Shown here: one piece after another, positions 1-8,934 of the stretch
Numbering within the stretch: position 1 is the stretch's first letter
Layout of the letters: each line of letters opens with the position of its first letter
DNA from: Pseudomonas japonica
GTDB taxonomy: Bacteria > Pseudomonadota > Gammaproteobacteria > Pseudomonadales > Pseudomonadaceae
Direction: 5' to 3'
Length of the DNA: 64,000 nt
Assembly (NCBI RefSeq): GCF_013522925.1
Contig: NZ_JAAMQU010000003.1
Coordinates: 124,001 to 188,000, forward strand
Notes under the pieces: generated by a model
What the model was told of the DNA's origin: nothing
The model's database searches: none
Seen by the model: only the letters and a program-made list of their open reading frames with translations
Position numbers and translations under genes: made by a program

Positions 1-146
1 CAGGCTTATGGATGACCGCAGCCATCGGAATCGCCGCAGGCATGGGCCGCGAAGCGACCGCTGTTTTGAGCACGGTGCTCGCCTGGGCGGTACTGGCGCT
101 CGGGCCGCTCCTGCTCGAGCGCAGCGAGCACAAAGACGATAAATAA
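1..146 (+). CDS. MgtC/SapB-family membrane protein, C-terminal end only
   Basis: Only the last 47 codons lie in the window; the reading frame runs from base 3 to the TAA at 144-146. The peptide begins GLWMTAAIGIAAGMG and continues into a hydrophobic segment (VLAWAVLALGPLLL) and a charged tail ending in KDDK. The 'TAAIGIAAGMG' run followed by one membrane helix is typical of the end of the MgtC/SapB domain, an inner-membrane family linked to Mg2+ starvation and intracellular survival. The 5' part and any extra domain are outside the window, so the subfamily cannot be judged. It converges on the methyltransferase gene, with 7 bases between the two stops. Confidence 0.7.
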   Translation, partial: GLWMTAAIGIAAGMGREATAVLSTVLAWAVLALGPLLLERSEHKDDK

Positions 147-153
147 ACAGTAT

Positions 154-948
154 TCACGGCAGAATCTTCACCGTCCTTACGGCTCGGGTTTCATAGGGCA
201 CGCTTATCTCGGCCTTGCCCGCGAGCTCCGGGTGTTCGGCGATCAGCTTGCGGACCCGCTCCATGATCTGGGTTTTCTGCGGCTCGGGCGCGGCCGCGAT
301 GAAGCTGATGGACTTGATCCGGCGTACGATGACGTCTTCAGGGCTGCCGGTGTGCAAGTGTTTCCACGTCGCTTCTTTGAGCGGCGCATAACCGTGCCTG
401 ATGCCGTTGTTCAAAGGTTCGCGCCACTTGTTGTCATAGTAGCGCGGGTGGTCGCCGGCGAATTCGTTGACGATTTCCGCCAGCTCATGCACCCAGCCAA
501 CGCTGGCATCCCTCACGTTCCAGAACAACCCGAGGTGGCCACCCGGTTTCAGCACCCGGTGGATTTCCCGCATGCTCTGCTCACTGGCGAACAAGTGGAA
601 CGACTGTGCGCACACTACGGCATTCATGCTTTGCGACGGCAATGGGATCTCATCGGCGGTGCCGGAGAGCAGGGTGATACCGGGCAGGTTCTTGTGAAAG
701 CGTTCGGCCATGCTCGGCTCAGGCTCTACTGCCGTGACATTGGCATGAAGATCCACCAGCAACCGCGTGAATTTGCCCGTACCTGCGCCCAGGTCCAGCA
801 CCGCGGTCTGGTTCTTGATTTCCATTTCTGCGGTGAGCCATTTCTTGATCTCCGGCGGATAACCCGGGCGGCCCTGGTCATAGGTGTCGGAAACAAGGCT
901 GAAACCGTGAAATTTCGGCAGGTGAAGAAACTCAGCGACGGTTTTCAT
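154..948 (-). CDS. class I SAM-dependent methyltransferase
   Basis: This 264-residue soluble protein has a Methyltransf_11-type fold. Motif I (VLDLGAGTGKF, about residues 50-60) binds S-adenosylmethionine. The acidic end of strand 2 is in TAVEPEPSM, followed by GTADEIPLP and AVVCAQSFHLF, and the post-motif LKPGGHLGLFWN is present. The N-terminal part (YDQGRPGYPPEI) matches the group of small-molecule methyltransferases that start just before motif I. The substrate cannot be inferred. The ATG at 948 starts the gene. It converges with the MgtC-like gene and stands alone with no obvious operon partner. Family assignment is secure; the role is unknown. Confidence 0.85.
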   Translation of the reverse strand: MKTVAEFLHLPKFHGFSLVSDTYDQGRPGYPPEIKKWLTAEMEIKNQTAVLDLGAGTGKFTRLLVDLHANVTAVEPEPSMAERFHKNLPGITLLSGTADEIPLPSQSMNAVVCAQSFHLFASEQSMREIHRVLKPGGHLGLFWNVRDASVGWVHELAEIVNEFAGDHPRYYDNKWREPLNNGIRHGYAPLKEATWKHLHTGSPEDVIVRRIKSISFIAAAPEPQKTQIMERVRKLIAEHPELAGKAEISVPYETRAVRTVKILP

Positions 949-1088
949 GGTGGTTCCTCGAGCAACTGAGCACAGGCTGCTAACAGCCCAGGCGGAAACG
1001 GCGCGACGCCTGATTCAAGCGTAGCGCACCTGCCGCCAGGTGTGAGGCGAGCGACAGCCGCACGTCGCCGCTACCAGCCATGGCGGGC

Positions 1089-1997
1089 TCAAGCGTGCCG
1101 GTTCTGCTCGGTAAGGCGCTGCACCGCAAGACGGCGATAGTGGCTGGGAGTCATGCCCTTGAGTTGTTGAAAGCGCCGATTGAAGTTGGAAATATTGTTA
1201 AAGCCGGATTCAAAACACACCTGAGTAACCGGTTTGTCGCCATCGGCGAGCAGCTCGCAGGATTTGCTGATGCGCAGGCGGTTCACGAACTCGACAAAAC
1301 TTCGCCCGGTTGCTTGTTTGAATACCCGTGAAAAATAAGTGGGCTTCATGCTCAAATGCTCGGCCACTTCTTCCAGCGACAGCTCGCGGCCATAGTTGGC
1401 AAAGATGAAGTCGACGGCTCGGTTGGTCCGGTCGACGTTATTCTCGTCGGCCAGGTCGGTGGCACTGGTGGCCGACAATAGAAGGTAATCTTCACTCGCG
1501 GCCAATGTTTCCATCAGGATAAGGAAATAACCCAGCCGGGTGACTCCCGTGTGGGCGGCGATCAACTCCATAAGCCGAGTGGCTTCGGCAATAAGGGCGC
1601 GATCCCTGAATTCGATGCCATAGCGCGCCCTGTCCAGAAGCGGGGCGAGGGTTTTGAGCTCCATGAATACCAGGTGGCCGGATTCAAACAGGCCGTCGGT
1701 GAAATTCACCAACATGTCCCGCTGCGGATAGTGCTCGTTACCGTCTACCTGGCTAATCCAGTTATGAGGGAGGTTGGGGCCCGTCAGGAACAGGCTGCCA
1801 GGGTTGAAGTTGCCGATGTAGTCCCCGATGAACACCTTTCCGGAACTGGCTGTGATCAGGTGCAGTTCATATTCCTTGTGAAAGTGCCAGCGAACGAGCG
1901 GGCACGGGAAACCGTGTTGCCGATAGATAATCGACAAACCCTCATGGTCATCCATCAACTCATAGGAGGGTTCGCTGCCGCGGGCGGATCTGCTCAT
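1089..1997 (-). CDS. AraC-family transcriptional regulator with N-terminal cupin (MtlR-like)
   Basis: The protein is 302 residues from the ATG at 1997; an upstream extension to 2036 lacks a normal start codon. Residues about 30-110 form a cupin-like sensing domain (VRWHFHKEYELHLI, LTGPNLPHNW). The last 100 residues carry two AraC helix-turn-helix units (LSLEEVAEHLSMKPTYFSRVFKQ and VTQVCFESGFNNISNFNRRF). Length and N-terminus resemble the mannitol activator MtlR of fluorescent pseudomonads, but no polyol transporter or dehydrogenase lies in this window, so the symbol is withheld. The next gene upstream on the same strand is an RpiR-type regulator, 74 bases away, giving two sugar-type regulators side by side. 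Confidence 0.85.
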   Translation of the reverse strand: MSRSARGSEPSYELMDDHEGLSIIYRQHGFPCPLVRWHFHKEYELHLITASSGKVFIGDYIGNFNPGSLFLTGPNLPHNWISQVDGNEHYPQRDMLVNFTDGLFESGHLVFMELKTLAPLLDRARYGIEFRDRALIAEATRLMELIAAHTGVTRLGYFLILMETLAASEDYLLLSATSATDLADENNVDRTNRAVDFIFANYGRELSLEEVAEHLSMKPTYFSRVFKQATGRSFVEFVNRLRISKSCELLADGDKPVTQVCFESGFNNISNFNRRFQQLKGMTPSHYRRLAVQRLTEQNRHA

Positions 1998-2071
1998 CAC
2001 GGGGCCTGGTCTTGTTATTGATGGCCTAGTTTCCAATATTTACCACGCATTGCAACGTGGTTGTCCAGGCG

Positions 2072-2977
2072 TCACGACGCAGCGGAGCCCTTGGGCGATG
2101 GTTGGCGCAAGCTGTTGACGGCTTCCTGCGCCTGGCGCAGTGCCTGGCTGGCTTTTCCCTCGCACCGATGACGGATAGTGGCTGCAAGCGCTTCGATAAG
2201 CGCCACTGCGCTGGTAGTGCTTTCGCCTAGAACAGGGTGACTACCGGGCGCATAAAGTGTAAGGCTTGCATGGCGAGCAAGCGGTGCCGCAGGAGAGTCG
2301 GTAATAGCCAGCACCGTGGCCTTCTGGCGCAATGTGTACCGGGCCAGCGCGGTGACTTCCTCGTTATAGGGCGGCAACGCCACTGCCAGCAATGCATCCT
2401 GGGGGCCGATCCCCGCCAGCCGATAGGCCGCCGCTTCGCTGCCGCCTTCGTTACTGACCGACATTGCATGGTGGCACACCGGCAAGAAGGCTGTGGCCGC
2501 CAGGCTTGCCAGATGATGACAAATACCGAAACCGAGGGTGTACACCCGGTTGGCGCTGACCAGCGCATCGGCCATCCCGTTGAACGTGCTATCGGCATTG
2601 GCTGCCAGCGTCGCGTCCAGATTGCCTTTGGAAATTCTCGCCTGTAATTCCAGGGCGAAAGCACGGCCAGGGCGTTGTGCCAGTTCGCTTCGAACCTTGT
2701 CTGCGGGCGAGATCAGTGCCAGCAAGTTTTCCACGAGCGCGGCACGAAGGCCGGTGAAACCGGCAAGGTCAATGGCATGAGCCAGCCGATTGACCGCAGC
2801 AGTGGAAGCCCCTGTGGCAAGGGCGATTTCATCAATGTTCATAGTGGCCGAGCGCATCGGATTACGCAGGATGAAATCGGCGACCTTTCGCAGGGCGGGC
2901 TTGAGTGAGGGAGTGACAGTGACGAGCTTGCGCATGACAGGCGTTTCATAAACCAGGCTGCCGTTAACATTAAGCAT
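2072..2977 (-). CDS. MurR/RpiR-family transcriptional regulator
   Basis: The protein is 301 residues from the ATG at 2977, which has AGGG about 10 bases upstream; a TTG at 3001 would add 8 residues. The N-terminal 80 residues form the HTH_6 domain (SLKPALRKVADFIL, then MNIDEIALATGASTAAVNRLAHAI). Residues about 125-250 form a SIS sugar-phosphate-binding domain (NRVYTLGFGICHHLASLAA, DALLAVALPPYNEEV, ATVLAITDSPAAPLA). Such proteins sense phosphosugars and control sugar catabolic genes. None are adjacent, so the targets are unknown. Family assignment is firm. Confidence 0.88.
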   Translation of the reverse strand: MLNVNGSLVYETPVMRKLVTVTPSLKPALRKVADFILRNPMRSATMNIDEIALATGASTAAVNRLAHAIDLAGFTGLRAALVENLLALISPADKVRSELAQRPGRAFALELQARISKGNLDATLAANADSTFNGMADALVSANRVYTLGFGICHHLASLAATAFLPVCHHAMSVSNEGGSEAAAYRLAGIGPQDALLAVALPPYNEEVTALARYTLRQKATVLAITDSPAAPLARHASLTLYAPGSHPVLGESTTSAVALIEALAATIRHRCEGKASQALRQAQEAVNSLRQPSPKGSAAS

Positions 2978-3001
2978 GGTCTTACCCTGTGGATGGAACA
3001 A

Positions 3002-3376
3002 CTGTGTAGGAAATTTCTACAAGAGTGTAGAGGTAATTCCTAACGGATCCAATAGTGGCGCTCTGAAAGCGAGCTGCTATTGCCATGCTGATAATGCCCC
3101 CGCCGTACCCCGCAATCAGGGAAGGCTGGAGACCAAAGGCACTTCAAGGTAAAACTTACAGAGGCATAATCTCAGCGATATCAAGCACTTGCCAGGAGAC
3201 GAAGGGTGATTTCGGTTCACCGGAAAGGAAGCGCCCGCTAGCCAATCCGGCCAAAAGGCTTATAGCGGAAACATCTTGAACAGAATTAAATGATCGTAGC
3301 GGCCGATCAAAGGCGAGGCTGACGAGGAACCACGTAGGGTGCATGGCTCCTGCAATTGTCCACGTCTTGTATAAGG
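3002..3376. other. intergenic stretch without a convincing gene
   Basis: This 375-base stretch separates the RpiR regulator from the single-receiver gene. It looks less GC-rich than its surroundings. Two open frames of 62-64 codons overlap each other on opposite strands, but neither has a recognisable domain, a good ribosome-binding site or Pseudomonas-like codon use. The first 60 bases should hold the RpiR promoter. No tRNA-like fold, terminator with a U tract or repeat was seen. Confidence 0.5.
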
Positions 3377-3775
3377 TTAAACGCTGGCGGTGCGTTTTGG
3401 CGCTAGTGAATCCTGCACAGTGTCGCGCAGCGTGTCGATGCTGAAAGGCTTGCTAAGGAGTTTTGCGCCATCGGGCAGCGTCAAAGTGTTGCCATAGCCG
3501 CTGGCAATAAGCACTGGTATGCCTGGCCGCAGTGTCATGGCTTCCTGAGCGAGGTCGAGCCCGGTTCGCTCTTTCGCATCGCTCAACCCTACGTCCGTGA
3601 CCAGGAGATCGATAGCCTGGTCATCGGTCAGTGCCGCGATTGCCAGGTCCCAGCCGTCCGCTTCGATGACCTTGAACTTGAGTTCTTCAAGTACGTCCAC
3701 CATGAGCATACGGACGATGTCGTCGTCCTCGACCACAAGAATGGTATGGTCGGATGGAAGGTCGGATGAAGACAT
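3377..3775 (-). CDS. single-domain response regulator (receiver only)
   Basis: The protein has 132 residues and is a lone CheY-like receiver. It shows the acidic pair VVEDDD near residue 15, the phospho-acceptor Asp in DLLVTDVGL, a Ser in the switch position (VLIASGYG) and the conserved Lys in LLSKPF. There is no output domain. It is transcribed away from the large hybrid kinase that starts at about 3988, so the two are divergent neighbours and may share control. The receiver type (ASGYG, KPFS) resembles receivers fed by HWE/hybrid kinases. The partner is unproven. Confidence 0.88.
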   Translation of the reverse strand: MSSSDLPSDHTILVVEDDDIVRMLMVDVLEELKFKVIEADGWDLAIAALTDDQAIDLLVTDVGLSDAKERTGLDLAQEAMTLRPGIPVLIASGYGNTLTLPDGAKLLSKPFSIDTLRDTVQDSLAPKRTASV

Positions 3776-3987
3776 GGATACATCCCATAAAGTGAAGAAA
3801 CGCTACACGGCCTTAGCCTGGGGGCAACCGGCCACACGAACTGGATGCGAAAACGCAAGGGCCACCGCAGGGGCGTTATCCTACGCCAATTCCCGGCCAC
3901 GCTTAAGAATTTTCATTGAAGAGGCAAGGAAACGGGACCCGTGGCAAAATTTCCGGCAGACTTCCGCTGTTGTCCTCAAGCCAGGCC

Positions 3988-6900
3988 ATGGATATGACCA
4001 AACCGTTTTCCCTCGACGAATTCGCCTTCCGCAAGATCCTGATGCGCAACGTAGCGCTCCCCCTCGGTGTTGGGATAGTCAGCGTGCTCGTGTTCGCCGC
4101 GCTGCTCAGCTACCTGATGAATGTCATTGGTTGGGTGGACCATACTGACCGGGTGATCAACAACGCCAACGAAGCGGTCAAGCTTTCGGTGGACATGGAA
4201 ACCGGCATGCGCGGGTTTCTGCTGACAGGTGACGAGCACTTCCTGGACCCCTATGAAGTTGCCAAACCACGCATAAAGGCAGAGCTCGAAGGCCTAAAGG
4301 GGCTGGTGGGCGACAACCCTCAGCAAGTTGACCGGCTGAACCGCCTCCAAGCCCTGCAGGACGCCTGGAATCAGTTCGGCTCGGAAATGATCACCATGCG
4401 CCGGCAGAACCTGGATTTTCGCAGCGCGGTACAGGCCGGTCGAGGCAAGCGCCTGACGGATGAAATCCGCAGCGAGTACGACGGCTTTGTCGCGATGGAG
4501 CAGCAGCTTCGCATTCAGCGCAGCGAGGAAGTCACCCGGACCACATGGGTCGCGATAACCGTCTACCTGTTGTTCGTGATCATGCTCAGTGGTTTGCTGG
4601 CATACCGCGGCCGCCGGGACCTGCTCAATCTTTCTGACCAGTACGGCGACATCCTTGATGCCCAAAACCGCAGCGCTGAGCGTCTGGAGGCTCAGGCTTG
4701 GCTGCGCACCGGGCAGACCGAACTGGCGGAGCAGGTGTTGGGGCAGCTTACCGTGCAGGCACTGGGCACTAATGTGCTGAGGTTTTTCTCGCAATACCTG
4801 GGGTGTGTGGTGGGCGCGCTTTATGTACGCGACGAGCAAAGTAACCTTCGTCGCGTAGCCACCTATGGGTTTTCCCGCGAACAGGAGGGCCGTGACCATG
4901 TAGTGCGAGGGCCGGAGGGTATTGTCGGGCAAACCGCGCAGCAGGGCCGGCTGCACCGGCTGGACGATGTACCCGAGGATTATTTCCGCGTGAGCTCGGG
5001 CCTTGGCGAAGGCTTGCCGCGCAGCGTGGCGGTGGTACCGGCCATGAACGACGGCCAGGTCAATGCAGTGATCGAGCTGGGCTTTCTGCGCCCCCTGGGT
5101 GATCGAGACATCGCGTTCCTGGAATTGATTGCCGGCAATGTGGGCACGTCCGTTGAAGCCGCCCGCTATCGCCAGCGCCTGCAGGAGGTGCTCGCTGAAA
5201 CCCAACAGCTTAATGAAGAGCTGCAGGTACAGCAGGAAGAGCTCAAAACGGCCAACGAGGAACTGGAAGAACAGTCCCGGGTGCTGAAGGAGTCCCAGGC
5301 GTACCTCGAAACGCAGCAGGCCGAGCTGGAGCAGACCAACGAGCAACTGGCCGAGCGCACCGAAGCCCTGGCCAAACAGCGCGACGCACTGGAGCATGCG
5401 CAGATCCAGCTGGAGGAGCGAGCCGATGAACTGCAGCGCTCCAGCCGCTACAAGTCCGAGTTCCTGGCGAACATGTCCCACGAGCTGCGCACACCGCTCA
5501 ACAGTTCGCTCATTCTTGCCAAACTCTTGGCCGAGAACCCGGACGGCAACTTGTCCAGTGATCAGGTGAAATTCGCCGAATCGATCTATTCGGCGGGCAA
5601 TGACCTGCTCAACCTCATCAACGACATTCTGGACATCTCCAAGGTGGAGGCGGGCAAGCTCGACGTGCGTCCGGAGAACACCAACGTACACCGGCTTGCG
5701 GACAGCTTGCGGGTGATGTTCCAGCCGTTGGCGGCAGACAAAGGCCTGGACTTCCAGGTACGGGTAGACGAGCTGGCGCCGGTTTCGCTGTTCACCGACC
5801 GCCAACGGGTGGAACAGATCGTCAAGAATCTGCTTTCCAATGCGCTCAAGTTCACCGAACAGGGGCAAGTAAGCCTGACCGTTACCCGCGAGGGCGAGGA
5901 CAATATCGCCTTTATCGTGAAGGACTCGGGTATCGGCATTGCGCCGGACCAACAGCAGATCATTTTCGAAGCGTTCCGCCAGGCCGATGGCACCACCAGC
6001 CGCCGTTATGGCGGTACCGGCTTGGGGCTGTCCATTTCACGCGACCTCGCCACCCTGCTGGGAGGTGCAATCAGCGTCAGCAGCACGCTGGGCGGTGGAA
6101 GCACATTCACGCTGGTGCTGCCGTCGCACTTCGAGCCCGGGGCGCTGCCTACCGTGGGGGCACCACGGATTGCCGCGCATACCGTGCCCGTTGCGCCTGT
6201 GGCCGCTCCAACCGCGCCAGCTGCGGCGCCTTCCGTGCAGGCGCCTGTCCGGCCGCCGGCGTTCCCGGATGACCGCGAACTGGCCCCTTCCGATCAGCGC
6301 TGCATCCTGGTGATCGAGGATGAGCCCAGCTTTGCGCGGATCCTCTACGACCTTGCCCATGAGCTCAATTACCGCTGCCTTGTCGCCCACGGCGCGGATG
6401 AGGGCTTCCTGCTGGCCGAGGAATTCTTACCCGACGCTATCCTGCTGGACATGCGCTTGCCGGACCACTCCGGGCTGACGGTGCTGCAGCGGCTCAAGGA
6501 ACAACCCGAAACCCGGCACATACCGGTTCACGTGATTTCGGTGGAAGACCGGGTAGAAGCCGCCATGCACATGGGTGCGGTGGGCTATGCCGTGAAGCCG
6601 ACGTCGCGAGAAGAACTCAAGGCCGTGTTTGCCCGCCTTGAAGCCAAGCTCACGCAAAAGCTCAAGCACATCCTGCTGGTAGAGGACGATGACCTGCAGC
6701 GCGACAGCATCGCCCGGTTGATCGGTGACGAGGACATCGAGATTACCGCTGTGGCGTATGCCCAGGAAGCGCTGGACCTGCTGCGCGAGAATATCTACGA
6801 CTGCATGATTATCGACCTGAAACTTCCCGACATGCTTGGCAACGATTTGCTCAAGCGCATGTCTACGGATGAGATTCGATCGTTCCCCCCAGTGATTGTG

Positions 6901-7479
6901 TACACCGGGCGCAATCTCACCCGCGAAGAAGAAGCCGAGCTGCTCAAGTATTCCCGCTCGATCATCATCAAGGGCGCACGCTCTCCCGAGCGGTTGCTGG
7001 ACGAAGTGACCCTGTTCCTGCACAAGGTCGAATCCCAGCTGTCCCACGAACGGCAAAAAATGCTCAAGGCAGCCCGCAGCCGGGACAAGGTGTTCGAAGG
7101 TCGCAAGATTCTGGTAGTGGACGACGACGTACGTAACATCTTTGCCCTGACCAGCGCGCTGGAGCAGAAAGGGGCAGTGGTCGAGATCGGCCGTAACGGC
7201 CGCGAGGCCATCGAACGCTTGAATACGATTGACGAGATAGACCTGGTGCTGATGGACGTAATGATGCCGGAAATGGACGGTTTCGAGGCCACGCGGGAGA
7301 TCCGCAAGGACCCACGCTGGCGCAAGCTGCCGATCATCGCCGTGACGGCCAAGGCCATGAAGGATGACCAGGAGCGGTGCCTCAACGCTGGCGCCAATGA
7401 TTACCTGGCCAAGCCTATCGAGCTCGATCGCCTGTTCTCCCTGATACGCGTGTGGCTGCCACAACTGGAGCGGATTTGA
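3988..7479 (+). CDS. CHASE3-GAF hybrid sensor histidine kinase with three receiver domains
   Basis: The protein has 1163 residues from the ATG at 3988; in-frame starts at 3994 (ATG) and 3916 (TTG) are possible. Order of parts: membrane helix at about 16-38, a periplasmic CHASE3 segment (DMETGMRGFLLTGDEHFLDPY), a second helix (WVAITVYLLFVIMLSGLLAY), a GAF domain at about 255-390, and a long coiled coil rich in EELE/QAELEQTNEQL. Then comes HisKA with His498 (NMSHELRTPLN), HATPase (NLLSNALKF, DSGIGI, GGTGLGLSI), an Ala/Pro-rich linker and three receivers. Receivers 1 and 3 have clear Asp sites (ILLDMRLPD, VLMDVMMPEMDG); receiver 2 has MIIDLKLPD. The gene is followed directly by cheR- and cheB-like genes, suggesting one phosphorelay operon. 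The signal is unknown. Confidence 0.9.
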   Translation: MDMTKPFSLDEFAFRKILMRNVALPLGVGIVSVLVFAALLSYLMNVIGWVDHTDRVINNANEAVKLSVDMETGMRGFLLTGDEHFLDPYEVAKPRIKAELEGLKGLVGDNPQQVDRLNRLQALQDAWNQFGSEMITMRRQNLDFRSAVQAGRGKRLTDEIRSEYDGFVAMEQQLRIQRSEEVTRTTWVAITVYLLFVIMLSGLLAYRGRRDLLNLSDQYGDILDAQNRSAERLEAQAWLRTGQTELAEQVLGQLTVQALGTNVLRFFSQYLGCVVGALYVRDEQSNLRRVATYGFSREQEGRDHVVRGPEGIVGQTAQQGRLHRLDDVPEDYFRVSSGLGEGLPRSVAVVPAMNDGQVNAVIELGFLRPLGDRDIAFLELIAGNVGTSVEAARYRQRLQEVLAETQQLNEELQVQQEELKTANEELEEQSRVLKESQAYLETQQAELEQTNEQLAERTEALAKQRDALEHAQIQLEERADELQRSSRYKSEFLANMSHELRTPLNSSLILAKLLAENPDGNLSSDQVKFAESIYSAGNDLLNLINDILDISKVEAGKLDVRPENTNVHRLADSLRVMFQPLAADKGLDFQVRVDELAPVSLFTDRQRVEQIVKNLLSNALKFTEQGQVSLTVTREGEDNIAFIVKDSGIGIAPDQQQIIFEAFRQADGTTSRRYGGTGLGLSISRDLATLLGGAISVSSTLGGGSTFTLVLPSHFEPGALPTVGAPRIAAHTVPVAPVAAPTAPAAAPSVQAPVRPPAFPDDRELAPSDQRCILVIEDEPSFARILYDLAHELNYRCLVAHGADEGFLLAEEFLPDAILLDMRLPDHSGLTVLQRLKEQPETRHIPVHVISVEDRVEAAMHMGAVGYAVKPTSREELKAVFARLEAKLTQKLKHILLVEDDDLQRDSIARLIGDEDIEITAVAYAQEALDLLRENIYDCMIIDLKLPDMLGNDLLKRMSTDEIRSFPPVIVYTGRNLTREEEAELLKYSRSIIIKGARSPERLLDEVTLFLHKVESQLSHERQKMLKAARSRDKVFEGRKILVVDDDVRNIFALTSALEQKGAVVEIGRNGREAIERLNTIDEIDLVLMDVMMPEMDGFEATREIRKDPRWRKLPIIAVTAKAMKDDQERCLNAGANDYLAKPIELDRLFSLIRVWLPQLERI

Positions 7480-8342
7480 GTGTGCAAGAACGTCCGGATC
7501 GCACCGAGGGCGCGCCGTCCATGACTGGCGAGCGCACCCGCGACATCGAGATCAAGCTGTTGATCGAGGCGATCTACTTAAGGTACAGCTACGACTTCCG
7601 CAATTACTCCGGCGCTTCCATCAAGCGCCGGATACTTCATGCGCTGCGCCAGTTCGAGTGCCCCAGTATCTCGGCGCTGCAAGAGCGGGTGTTGTACGAC
7701 CCGGGTGTGTTCACCGAGCTGCTGCAATACCTCACCATCCCGGTCAGCGAGATGTTCCGTGACCCGGAACATTTCCTGGCCATCCGGCGGGATGTTGTGC
7801 CACTGCTCAAGACGTATCCTTCCCTCAAGCTGTGGATCGCTGGCTGCAGTACCGGGGAGGAGGTGTATTCGCTGGCCATCCTTTTGCGCGAAGAAGGCCT
7901 GCTGGAGCGAACGCTCATCTATGCGACCGACATCAATCCGGTTTCTCTGGAGCGGGCCAAGCAGGGGATCTACTCCCTGGAAGCTATACGTGCCTACACG
8001 GAGAACTACCATCGCGCGGGTGGCAAACGCAGCTTTTCGGACTATTACACCGCCGCTTACGATCACGCTATCTTGGATAGCACGCTGCGCGAGAACGTGA
8101 CCTTTGCCGACCACAGCCTGGCAACGGACAGCGTGTTTTCAGAAACGCATATGATAACCTGTCGCAACGTATTGATTTATTTCAATAAAATCCTTCAGGA
8201 TCGCGCGTTCGGGTTGTTCCATGAATCCCTTTGCCACCGAGGTTTTCTCATGCTGGGGGCCAAGGAGAGCCTGGATTTTTCCGGCTACGCCGACCGCTTC
8301 GAGACCTTGTCCCGACAAGAAAGGATCTACCGGAAGTTATGA
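7476..8342 (+). CDS. CheR-type protein methyltransferase
   Basis: The protein has about 288 residues. It has the CheR N-terminal all-alpha domain (YLRYSYDFRNYSGASIKRRI) and the SAM-binding domain (LWIAGCSTGEEVYSLAILL, LIYATDINPVSLERAKQGIY), ending with MITCRNVLIYFN and FLMLGAKESLDF. These are diagnostic for the methyltransferase that esterifies glutamates on chemoreceptors. No chemoreceptor, CheA or CheW gene is nearby, so the target may be the CHASE3 kinase or another protein. The start is uncertain: TTG at 7476 overlaps the upstream stop and has GGAG 5 bases before it; GTG 7482 and ATG 7521 are alternatives. Confidence 0.87.
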   Translation: MSVQERPDRTEGAPSMTGERTRDIEIKLLIEAIYLRYSYDFRNYSGASIKRRILHALRQFECPSISALQERVLYDPGVFTELLQYLTIPVSEMFRDPEHFLAIRRDVVPLLKTYPSLKLWIAGCSTGEEVYSLAILLREEGLLERTLIYATDINPVSLERAKQGIYSLEAIRAYTENYHRAGGKRSFSDYYTAAYDHAILDSTLRENVTFADHSLATDSVFSETHMITCRNVLIYFNKILQDRAFGLFHESLCHRGFLMLGAKESLDFSGYADRFETLSRQERIYRKL

Positions 8343-8355
8343 AAGGGCCGCTCGC

Positions 8356-8934
8356 ATGAGGCCTGCCTGCGAGGCCGTGGTGGTCGGCGCGTCGGCCGGT
8401 GGCGTGGAAGCGCTGCTTACCGTTTTCGGTCACTTGCCTCCCGCCTTCGAACTACCCGTGGTCGTGGTGCTTCATCTGCCGGAGCGGCGCCCCAGCGAGC
8501 TGCCGATGGTGCTCGAGCGACGCTTGCGGCGGCCCGTGCAGGAAGCGCGTGACAAGGCGCCGGTGGAGCGGGGCCTGATTTACGTGGCTGGCCCCAGTTA
8601 TCACTTGTCCATCGAGCGAGACCGTAGTTTTTCCCTTAGCCTGGAGCCCCGCGTGCACTTTTCACGCCCTTCCATCGACCTATTGTTCGACTCCGCCGCC
8701 GATGCCTATGGCCCGGCGCTTACGGGTGTGCTTATGACCGGTGCGAGCGAAGATGGCGCGCGTGGCCTCGCCGCCATCCGCCAGGCCGGTGGCCGAACTG
8801 TGGTCCAGGACCCGGCCGAGGCCAAAATCGCAACCATGCCCGAGGCAGCGCTGGCGTTGTTTCGGCCTGACCACATTCTTACTTTGCACGGCATCGGCAA
8901 GCTACTGGCCGATCTGGAAACAGGCACATGCTAA
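8356..8934 (+). CDS. CheB-type methylesterase without receiver domain
   Basis: The protein has 192 residues from the ATG at 8356, 13 bases after the cheR-like stop. It consists only of the CheB catalytic domain. The catalytic triad is visible: Ser13 in VVGASAGGVEAL, His40 in VVLHLPERRPSELP and Asp in LMTGASEDGARG. Standard CheB carries an N-terminal receiver that switches it on; here there is none, so control may come from separate receivers in the cluster. It is co-transcribed with cheR-like, hybrid kinase and receiver-kinase genes. The substrate (methyl or amide groups on some signalling protein) is inferred from family only. Confidence 0.87.
   Translation: MRPACEAVVVGASAGGVEALLTVFGHLPPAFELPVVVVLHLPERRPSELPMVLERRLRRPVQEARDKAPVERGLIYVAGPSYHLSIERDRSFSLSLEPRVHFSRPSIDLLFDSAADAYGPALTGVLMTGASEDGARGLAAIRQAGGRTVVQDPAEAKIATMPEAALALFRPDHILTLHGIGKLLADLETGTC

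Noticed and set aside
3085..3344. Two small overlapping frames in the RpiR/receiver intergenic region
   Set aside because: Neither has a ribosome-binding site or recognisable sequence, and they oppose each other; no evidence for a gene.
4294..5952. 552-codon open frame on the minus strand
   Set aside because: Antisense to the CHASE3 hybrid kinase, whose kinase and receiver motifs are clear; the minus-strand peptide is His/Leu/Gln-rich without structure.
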